Positions 58,294 to 64,000 of a DNA stretch of 64,000 bases are shown here, piece by piece (position 1 is the first letter of the stretch; every line of letters starts with the position of its first letter). Where the stretch lies: the NCBI RefSeq assembly GCF_001969365.1, contig NZ_CP019315.1:1-64000 (forward strand). Reading direction: 5' to 3'. Origin of the DNA: Tateyamaria omphalii. GTDB taxonomy: Bacteria; Pseudomonadota; Alphaproteobacteria; Rhodobacterales; Rhodobacteraceae. Below the pieces are notes generated by a model. That model ran no database searches. It saw only the letters and a program-made list of their open reading frames with translations, and was not told the DNA's origin. The translations under genes were made by a program, and so were the position numbers.

Positions 58294-59632
58294 CACGTGC
58301 CCGCGCGTCGGCAGCTTGTTGGGGGAGCCCGGACTTTTCGTAGACATCCGCCAGCATCGCATTGAGCGGTACGCCCTCGGGGTCGAACGTGCGGCGCATT
58401 TCCAGCACCTGCTGAGCCTGTGACGTGCGTCCCGCGCGGATGAGTGCGTCGAGGTGGATCTGTTCGAACAGGTCGCGCTGCGCGTGGCTGCCCCCGCATT
58501 CGGAGAGGCGCGGCAGGGCCTTGCCCAGAAACCGGATGCAGTCTTCGTAGTCTTCTGCTGCGTGGGCGGCGATGCCGTGGGCAGCCCAAAGCGCCACATC
58601 GCGCCAGACCTGCCAGTCGTGTCTGTTCTCGTCCCCGGCGCGGGCTTCGATGGCCTTGAGCAGCGTTTCGCTTTCAGGCCTGTATGTGCGGCCCAGGGCG
58701 TAGAGATATTGCAGGGTCAGGAATGGGCTGGTCGTGTCGGCCCCGCGCTTTGCGATATGGTCCGCCACGTCCTGCCAACGGTCGCCCACATCGACCCCCG
58801 CGAACTCGATCCGGGCGAGCAGGGACACGGCGCCCACCTGATCTTGGGAATAGTCCCGGTTTTGGTTCCACACATGGCTGTCGTAGGCCGCCAGCAGGTC
58901 CTCGATCCGTCCGGCGGAGATGTAGAACAGCGCGAGGTGCCACCAGTTGTGGCTGTGCATGAAGCTGTTGAGGTCGGCCCAGTGGTGGGCGACGGATTCC
59001 AGGAAAGCTGTACCTTGCGCCACTTGGCCGCGGGTGAGGTAGATATGGGCCAGCGCGTGATGCGCCCAGGGCTCGCTTGCGTCGAGGCTGAGCGCATGAA
59101 GCGCTGCCGCCTCGGCGTCGTCGAGCAGGTGGCATTCTTCGAACCCGAATGCCAGCATGCCGTGGGCGTAAGCGATGTCCTCCGCCTCGGGCTGAGCCTT
59201 TTGCGCGATGCGCAGCATGGCGGGGAAGTCGCCGATGTTGAACGTGTGGTACTGGCCCAGCTTCAGCATGACCATGTCGCGGGGATAGGCGCTGACCGTC
59301 GCCTCGCACAGCTCGATCAGTTTGGGGATGTCGCCCGCGACGAACAGGCGGGCGGCTTCGACAGCGGCCTGTTCGCGCGGGGTGAGGTCGGTTGCGTGTC
59401 GTGCATTGTCGAGGAAGGGTTGCGCCAGCTTGGGGGCTGCGGGCGCTTCGAGCAGCATGTAGAGGATGGCGGCATAGGCGTTGGCGAGCCCGTTTTCGGG
59501 GTCGTTTTTCGCCGCCGTGAGGATGTTCGCCGCCTTGGTCTGGAAGCTGATGAAGCCGTGTACGAAATCGTCGATCCCCTCGCGGGTTCCGTCGCGCGTG
59601 CAGGTGATGGGCAGGCCATAGAGGTCTTGCAT
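58280..59632 (-). CDS. Tetratricopeptide repeat protein, TTC38-like
   Basis: A 450-residue soluble protein made of helical repeats; segments such as AVEAARLFVAGDIPKLIELC and ALHALSLDASEPWAHHALAH resemble TPR units, and HSHNWWHLALFYISAGRIED is characteristic of the TTC38 family. Function unknown in bacteria. ATG 59632 (MQDLYGLPITCTRDG) is chosen; an upstream in-frame start would overlap the hydrolase gene. Its 3' end runs into a family-4 repeat, and it converges with dxs. Confidence 0.82.
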   Translation of the reverse strand: MQDLYGLPITCTRDGTREGIDDFVHGFISFQTKAANILTAAKNDPENGLANAYAAILYMLLEAPAAPKLAQPFLDNARHATDLTPREQAAVEAARLFVAGDIPKLIELCEATVSAYPRDMVMLKLGQYHTFNIGDFPAMLRIAQKAQPEAEDIAYAHGMLAFGFEECHLLDDAEAAALHALSLDASEPWAHHALAHIYLTRGQVAQGTAFLESVAHHWADLNSFMHSHNWWHLALFYISAGRIEDLLAAYDSHVWNQNRDYSQDQVGAVSLLARIEFAGVDVGDRWQDVADHIAKRGADTTSPFLTLQYLYALGRTYRPESETLLKAIEARAGDENRHDWQVWRDVALWAAHGIAAHAAEDYEDCIRFLGKALPRLSECGGSHAQRDLFEQIHLDALIRAGRTSQAQQVLEMRRTFDPEGVPLNAMLADVYEKSGLPQQAADARARVSSD

Positions 59633-59642
59633 GGTGCCTCCT

Positions 59643-60434
59643 TCAGATCGGGTGTTTGGCGGCATAGGCGCGCAACAGGGCCGCGACCTGATCCGGTGCG
59701 TCCCAGTGGATGGAATGCCCGGCGCCTTCGAGGATGTGATGCGGCAGGTGGCTGAGCACGGCCAGCACATGGTCGGGCGGGACGATCAGGTCCTGCGCGC
59801 CGATCAGCACCTGCGTGGGGCAAGTGGGGCTGGCAAGTGCCGTGCCATCAAAGCCGCGCAGGGCGGTAAGCTGATGCTCCATCGCGTCTGCGGATTGCGT
59901 GTGGGGGTAGGCAAGGGCGTCGGCCACGGCCTGGTCCACCGCGGCGGGGTCGTGATAGACGCGCGGATTGAAGAGCCAGGGAAAAAGGGCCCGCAGCCAA
60001 GTGTCTTCGGGCGCGTTGCTGCGCCGGATCGCGATAAGCGTCGCGAAGAGCGCGGTGTTGCGGGGCAAGCGCACGGGTGCGGAGGCCGCGATATGGGTCG
60101 AGGCCATGCGCTCCGGCACTTCCTGGGCCATGTGCAGCGCGATGATCCCGCCCATGGAATGGCCGATCACGTGGTAACGGTCGTGCCCCAGGTGGGTCAT
60201 CAGCGCCAGCGCGTCCTTGCACATCAGGTCGATGCTGACGGGCGCATCCCACGGGGCGGTCTGCCCGGTCGTGCGGTTGTCTGGCATGACGCATGTGAAC
60301 CGGTCCCGCAGCAGCGGGACCAGGGGCGTCCAGCTGGCGTGGTCCGACATATACCCCGCCAACATCAGAAGCGGCGGGCCCTGTCCGGCGACTTCGTAGT
60401 GCAGGGCGATGTCGTCGCGCTCAAGTGTCGGCAT
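59643..60434 (-). CDS. Alpha/beta hydrolase
   Basis: A 263-residue enzyme with PLLMLAGYMSDHASW near the oxyanion position, nucleophile elbow GHSMGG (about residues 93-98) and the late catalytic histidine in ILEGAGHSIHWD. Family members hydrolyse esters, lactones or C-C bonds; substrate unknown. The start at 60434 (MPTLERDDIALHYEV) overlaps the upstream peptidase gene by 14 bases, so both are probably co-translated. Confidence 0.85.
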   Translation of the reverse strand: MPTLERDDIALHYEVAGQGPPLLMLAGYMSDHASWTPLVPLLRDRFTCVMPDNRTTGQTAPWDAPVSIDLMCKDALALMTHLGHDRYHVIGHSMGGIIALHMAQEVPERMASTHIAASAPVRLPRNTALFATLIAIRRSNAPEDTWLRALFPWLFNPRVYHDPAAVDQAVADALAYPHTQSADAMEHQLTALRGFDGTALASPTCPTQVLIGAQDLIVPPDHVLAVLSHLPHHILEGAGHSIHWDAPDQVAALLRAYAAKHPI

Positions 60435-61425
60435 TGAGCTGGCTCCAGGTTGGCAGCAGGTCGTTCGGGGCCGGGGTCGCTGCGTAAACGCCGCGCGCGA
60501 TGGCACGGCTTAGGCAGAGTGCTGCGGCATGGCCAATCAGGGTCAGGTCGTGGGGCGCGGTCATGGGCCGGGCGCCGGTCGAGACACTGAACACAAGATC
60601 GCCGTCGCCGGGGCTGTGGGCCGGAACGCAGGCCCGCCCGATCCCGTCATGGGCGGCGATGGCCACCCGTTGGCATTGCGCCTTGTCGAGCGTGGCGTCC
60701 GTCGCGACAATGGCGATGGTCGTGTTGGCGTGTTCCATCATGGCCGTTGTCTTGCGGCTGTCATGGACCCGGCCGAGCCCCGATGCCGTGTCCGGGCCGA
60801 GCCCCCCGAACTCACCAGCAATCTCGAACGGTGCCGCCCAGAAGTGCCTGTCCCCCGGCGTCGTGACGCTGCCCATGGGGTTGGCGGCAACCATCGCGCC
60901 AACGGTGATCCCGGTGTCGAGGGTCATGGACGCGGTGCCGAGGCCCCCCTTCATCATTGCCGTCATGGCCCCTGTTCCGGCGCCGACCGTGCCGATTGGT
61001 GTGCTGTGCGTTGTGGTGTCATAGGCCGCACGCCCAAGGGCCGGGTAGGGGGTTTCGGTCCAGTCCTGATCTCCACCTGACAGGAGATCAAAGATGATGG
61101 CCCCCGGCACAAGCGGGACGATGGCGTTGCCCACGCGGTAGCCGCGCCCTTGCGCCCGCAGGCCCGCCACCACACCCGAACAGGCGTCGAGCCCGTAGGC
61201 CGAGCCGCCCGACAGCACCAGCGCATCGACCTGTGCGACGGACTTGTCCGGCGCCAAAAGCTCCGTCTCGCGTGTCCCCGGTGCGCCGCCCTGGACGGAG
61301 ACCGACGCGGTGAAAGGCGTGTCGGCGGTCAATACCGTCACTCCGGATTTGAGATTGTCGTCCTGGGCGTGGCCGACCTTGAGCCCGGCAATATCCGTGA
61401 TCGCGTTTTGCGGGCCTGGGGTCAT
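60421..61425 (-). CDS. P1/S58 family peptidase (DmpA-like)
   Basis: A 334-residue N-terminal-nucleophile hydrolase of the DmpA/BapA type. It has the usual TDIAGLKVGHA start, ALVLSGGSAYGLDACSGV (about residues 69-86), GTVGAGTGAMT and KGGLGTAS around the autocleavage region. Such enzymes remove N-terminal beta- or D-amino acids. Cytoplasmic; no signal peptide. First gene before the alpha/beta hydrolase. Confidence 0.88.
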   Translation of the reverse strand: MTPGPQNAITDIAGLKVGHAQDDNLKSGVTVLTADTPFTASVSVQGGAPGTRETELLAPDKSVAQVDALVLSGGSAYGLDACSGVVAGLRAQGRGYRVGNAIVPLVPGAIIFDLLSGGDQDWTETPYPALGRAAYDTTTHSTPIGTVGAGTGAMTAMMKGGLGTASMTLDTGITVGAMVAANPMGSVTTPGDRHFWAAPFEIAGEFGGLGPDTASGLGRVHDSRKTTAMMEHANTTIAIVATDATLDKAQCQRVAIAAHDGIGRACVPAHSPGDGDLVFSVSTGARPMTAPHDLTLIGHAAALCLSRAIARGVYAATPAPNDLLPTWSQLNADT

Positions 61426-61438
61426 TTTTGTTTTCCTG

Positions 61439-61471
61439 CCTCCGGCGGTGGTATTTTTGGTCAGAAGAAAC
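61439..61471. repeat. Intergenic repeat, family 4 (copy B)
   Basis: CCTCCGGCGGTGGTATTTTT then GGTCAGAAGAAAC, ending at the cupin stop; near-identical to 58263-58293. Confidence 0.6.
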
Positions 61472-61822
61472 TTAGATCCGCGGTTTCGCGGCCGCAGTGG
61501 CCGGATCGCCGGTGTTGGGCACGCCCTTGGGTTCGATCAACAGGACCTTGCATTCGGTTTCCGCGCGGGGACGGTGGGTGACGCCCTTGGGCACGATGAA
61601 AACCTCGCCCGCTTTGACGGGCTGGCTGCGGTCTTCGATGTCCATCACCATCTCGCCCTCGAGCACGAGAAAGAAGTCGTCGGTGTCGTCGTGCAGGTGG
61701 AAGGGGAATTCGCCCTGGAATTTGACCACCATCACCTCGTTTTCGTTGTAATCGGCAATGACATGGGGGTCCCAATGGGTGGAGAATTGCGCGAGTTTTA
61801 CGGCGAGGTTGATGGGTTGCAT
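61472..61822 (-). CDS. Small cupin-domain protein
   Basis: A 116-residue single-domain cupin with metal-binding motif 1 FPFHLHDDTDDFFLVLEGE (about residues 39-57) and motif 2 PKGVTHRPRA. ATG 61822 is chosen since CAGGAGATC lies just upstream. Members bind a divalent metal and act as isomerases, dioxygenases or sensors; function unknown. Single gene between repeats and a divergent VOC gene. Confidence 0.83.
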   Translation of the reverse strand: MQPINLAVKLAQFSTHWDPHVIADYNENEVMVVKFQGEFPFHLHDDTDDFFLVLEGEMVMDIEDRSQPVKAGEVFIVPKGVTHRPRAETECKVLLIEPKGVPNTGDPATAAAKPRI

Positions 61823-61987
61823 TGCGATCTCCTGTGCTGGGGCCATCATGCCCGAACGCGGCACATCTACAAGAGCCGGGATCCGTGTGCTTGCGCCAGC
61901 CAGTGTCGACCCTTCCCGAGTGTTGGCGTATTCTGGTGACTTGTTTGTGTTGCCAAAATATCAGGCCACGCAAGGGGAGCGGATCCA

Positions 61988-62404
61988 ATGATTGCCTATG
62001 TCACTGTTGGTGTTGATGATATCGCGCGGGCGGAACGGTTTTACTCCGCGTTCCTTCCAGCCTTGGGCTACACATTGGAAAAGTATCACGGCGATCTGAG
62101 TTACGCGTTGCCGGTGAAACCTGGTCAGCGTGGCGTTCATCCCGAGTTTTATGTCAAATCTCCGTTCAACGGAGAAGCCGCCACGGCCGGGAATGGTACA
62201 ATGGTCGCGTTTGAGGCGCGCAATCAGGGCCAGGTGCGTGACCTGCACGCTGCTGCTCTTGCCGCGGGTGGATCGGACGCAGGTCAGCCGGGGTTTCGTG
62301 CCGCCTATGGGCCGCGTTTCTTCGTCTGCTATTTGCGCGATCCTCAAGGCAACAAGATCGCGCTATTTTCCAGTGATCCGAACGAGCCAGGCCGGGATGA
62401 CTGA
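61988..62404 (+). CDS. VOC (glyoxalase/bleomycin resistance) family protein
   Basis: A 138-residue protein of two beta-alpha-beta-beta-beta units: it starts MIAYVTVGVDDIARAERFYS, typical of VOC members, and ends YLRDPQGNKIALF with the C-terminal metal-ligand position. Substrate unknown. Preceded by GGGGAGCGG; converges with the first SDR gene. Confidence 0.85.
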   Translation: MIAYVTVGVDDIARAERFYSAFLPALGYTLEKYHGDLSYALPVKPGQRGVHPEFYVKSPFNGEAATAGNGTMVAFEARNQGQVRDLHAAALAAGGSDAGQPGFRAAYGPRFFVCYLRDPQGNKIALFSSDPNEPGRDD

Positions 62405-62418
62405 TGTTTTTTGTGCGT

Positions 62419-63159
62419 TCAGATACAGCGCCCACCATCCACTTCCATCGCCACCCCGGTGATCATCGAGGCGGCGTCGGAGCACAGGAACGTCGCGGCG
62501 GCCCCCATGTCCTGCGGTGTTGAAAAACGGCCAAGGGGGATGGTCGAGAGGAACTTTTCGCGCGTCTCTGGTGTGTCCTCACCCATAAAGGACTTGAGCA
62601 GTGGTGTCTCACCCGCCACGGGGTTGATGGCATTCACGCGCACACCGTGGGGGGCGAGCTCGACGGCCATCGCCTTGGTTGCCGTGATCATCCACCCCTT
62701 GGAGGCGTTGTACCAGTTGAGCCGGGGCCGCGGGCTGACCCCGGCGGTCGAGGCCACGTTGAGGATTGCCCCCGCGTGCCGCGCCTTGAAGTGAGGGACG
62801 AGGTGCCGGGCCGTCAGGTAGACGGATTTGGCATTCACGGCGAGGACGCGGTCGAAATCCTCTTCCGTGACGTCTTCCATCGCTTGCGGCAGGTGGGTGA
62901 TACCCGCGTTGTTCACCAGGATGTCGAGATGGCCAAAGGTCGACAGTGCGTGTCCGGCGAGCGCTTGGACCGACATGTTGTCCGATACGTCCACTTGGGC
63001 TGCAACCGCACCGATGTCCGCCGCCACGTTCTCGGCCCCGGCGCCATTGATATCGGCGACCATAACTTGGGCCCCTTCAGCGGCAAAGGCGCGTGCGATC
63101 CCTTCGCCAAAACCGCTGGCGGCGCCGGTCACGATGGCTGTCTTGCCTTCAAGCTGCAT
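62419..63159 (-). CDS. Short-chain dehydrogenase/reductase
   Basis: A 246-residue classical SDR: NAD(P) motif TGAASGFGEGIA (about residues 12-23), NNAG at about residue 87, catalytic serine in NVASTAG and tyrosine/lysine in WYNASKG. Start at 63159 (MQLEGKTAIV) is preferred to an upstream ATG by family fit and the GGGAGAC site. Substrate unknown. Next gene is a related SDR in the same direction. Confidence 0.88.
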   Translation of the reverse strand: MQLEGKTAIVTGAASGFGEGIARAFAAEGAQVMVADINGAGAENVAADIGAVAAQVDVSDNMSVQALAGHALSTFGHLDILVNNAGITHLPQAMEDVTEEDFDRVLAVNAKSVYLTARHLVPHFKARHAGAILNVASTAGVSPRPRLNWYNASKGWMITATKAMAVELAPHGVRVNAINPVAGETPLLKSFMGEDTPETREKFLSTIPLGRFSTPQDMGAAATFLCSDAASMITGVAMEVDGGRCI

Positions 63160-63215
63160 CTGTCGTCTCCCTTTCGCTCGACGCATGATGGTGGAGCGCC
63201 CCGGTTTTGCAAGCC

Positions 63216-63932
63216 TCAGGCCGTCGCCCGGCCACCGGACTGGTCAAAGCAGAAACCGGTGGTAAAGCTCGCCTCGTCCGACGCCAGCCAGCAGGCCATG
63301 CCCGCAATCTCGTCCACGGTGCCGAAGCGGCCCATGGGGATCTTGGATTGCATGAAGTCGATATGCTCTTGCGTCATCTGGTCAAAGATGGCGGTGCGCA
63401 CGGCGGCAGGGGCAATTGCGTTGCAGGTCACACCGCTCGTCGCCAATTCCTTGCCCAGCGATTTTGTCAGGCCGATCACACCCGCCTTGGAGGCGGAGTA
63501 GGCGGGGGCGTTCGGGTTCCCCTCCTTGCCGGCGATGGATGCGATGTTGATGATCCGGCCCCAGCCCTTGGCCCGCATGACGGGTGCCGCCGCGCGGTTG
63601 CAATAGAAGACGGCGTTGAGGTTGAGGTCATGCACCTTCAGCCATTCGTCCACCGGGTAGTCCCATGTGGTGGTGTTGGGCCCGGTGATCCCGGCCGAGC
63701 AGACGAGGATGTCGGGGGCGGCCTCTAACATGGCTGCGCTGACTGCATCCGCATCGGTGACGTCGATCTGGCGGGTGTCCATGTCAAGGGCGGCCAGAGC
63801 GTCGGCGTTGATGTCCCAAACCTCAACCGTGCCGCCTTCGGCCTTGATGCGCGCGGCGATGCCGTGCCCCAGGCCCGCCGCACCGCCGGTGATGACGGCC
63901 TTGCGTCCCGCAAATCGGTTTTCGATGATCAT
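63216..63932 (-). CDS. Short-chain dehydrogenase/reductase, second copy
   Basis: A 238-residue SDR with TGGAAGLGHGIA (about residues 15-26), CSAG, NIASIAGKEGNPN and the YSASKAG active site. It differs clearly from its neighbour, so the pair is not a recent duplication. Its ATG overlaps the end of another open frame that continues beyond the window (ATGA), suggesting a longer catabolic operon, possibly sugar-acid breakdown, together with FAH-type enzymes elsewhere in the genome. Confidence 0.88.
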   Translation of the reverse strand: MIIENRFAGRKAVITGGAAGLGHGIAARIKAEGGTVEVWDINADALAALDMDTRQIDVTDADAVSAAMLEAAPDILVCSAGITGPNTTTWDYPVDEWLKVHDLNLNAVFYCNRAAAPVMRAKGWGRIINIASIAGKEGNPNAPAYSASKAGVIGLTKSLGKELATSGVTCNAIAPAAVRTAIFDQMTQEHIDFMQSKIPMGRFGTVDEIAGMACWLASDEASFTTGFCFDQSGGRATA

Positions 63933-64000
63933 ATGCTATCCTTGTCGTATTCGGCGGTATGAACAGGCCCATCCGGCGCGTGGGCGTCCAGGCTACGCCG
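63929..64000 (-). CDS. C-terminal fragment of an unknown gene
   Basis: An open frame of 23 codons enters from the right edge on the minus strand and ends in TGA overlapping the SDR start (ATGA). The 4-base overlap is the gene-junction style seen throughout this replicon, which supports a real gene. Too short to identify. Confidence 0.4.
   Translation of the reverse strand, partial: RRSLDAHAPDGPVHTAEYDKDSI

Overview
The window carries a complete or nearly complete photosynthesis gene cluster (PGC) of an aerobic anoxygenic phototroph. It spans about 4.1 to 58.2 kb. The gene set and order (bchFNBHLM-lhaA-puhABC-acsF-puhE-hemA, crtF-bchCXYZ-pufQBALMC, ppsR-ppaA, tspO after crtB, crtA for spheroidenone), the high G+C, the small intergenic repeats and the four-gene overlaps point to Rhodobacteraceae, Roseobacter group. 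There is no pucBA, no bchE and no pufX. The oxygen-dependent cyclase AcsF and a tetraheme PufC are present, which fits aerobic photoheterotrophy.

Layout. 0-3.4 kb: end of a fumarylacetoacetate-hydrolase-family gene and glpK/glpD (minus strand). 3.5-8.0 kb: minus-strand overlapping chain bchG, PucC-like carrier, bchP, idi and a LysE-type exporter. 8.0-10.2 kb: the regulators ppsR and ppaA. 10.5-26.7 kb: plus-strand bchFNBHLM, lhaA, puhABC, a small orf, acsF, puhE, hemA, then a soluble cytochrome c. 26.9-30.0 kb: three genes unrelated to photosynthesis (OpgG/D family, ATP-grasp, DinB). 30.0-33.6 kb: a plasmid-type replication and partition module (DnaA-like replication initiator on the minus strand, an origin with a perfect DnaA box and repeated 9-mers, then parA and parB). 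33.6-38.0 kb: minus-strand crtA-bchI-bchD-bchO. 38.1-41.2 kb: crtI, crtB, tspO. 41.4-42.0 kb: a Doc/Fic toxin with a small antitoxin-like partner. 42.1-46.7 kb: divergent crtDC and crtEF. 46.8-56.0 kb: bchCXYZ-pufQBALMC. 56.3-58.2 kb: dxs. 58.3-64 kb: general metabolic genes (TPR protein, hydrolases, cupin, VOC protein, two SDRs).

Most unusual feature: a perfect 16-bp palindrome, TGTCCCCGCGGGGACA, occurs ten times exactly plus two near copies, all between 31.0 and 35.7 kb, around parAB and through bchO and bchD. Its size and symmetry resemble ParB-binding parS sites. Seven of the twelve lie inside reading frames and are translated as short peptides (VPAGT, CPRGD, SPRG) in ParA, BchO and BchD. 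Half of the palindrome (TGTCCCC) also starts the 9-mer repeated in the origin. By eye, the plus strand changes from C-rich to G-rich across about 33.5-34.5 kb, as expected if the replicon's origin is here. I infer that the PGC sits on a plasmid, or came from one, and that a centromere-like array has spread into Mg-chelatase genes.

Eight TGT-N12-ACA boxes (PpsR/CrtJ type) lie upstream of bchG, bchF (two), crtA/crtI (two), crtD/crtE and bchC (two), linking the cluster to its own repressor and the PpaA antirepressor. Three genes (puhB, opgG/D, crtI) each look broken by one missing base in a G or C run. The common pattern suggests sequencing error rather than decay, since all three surroundings are otherwise well conserved.
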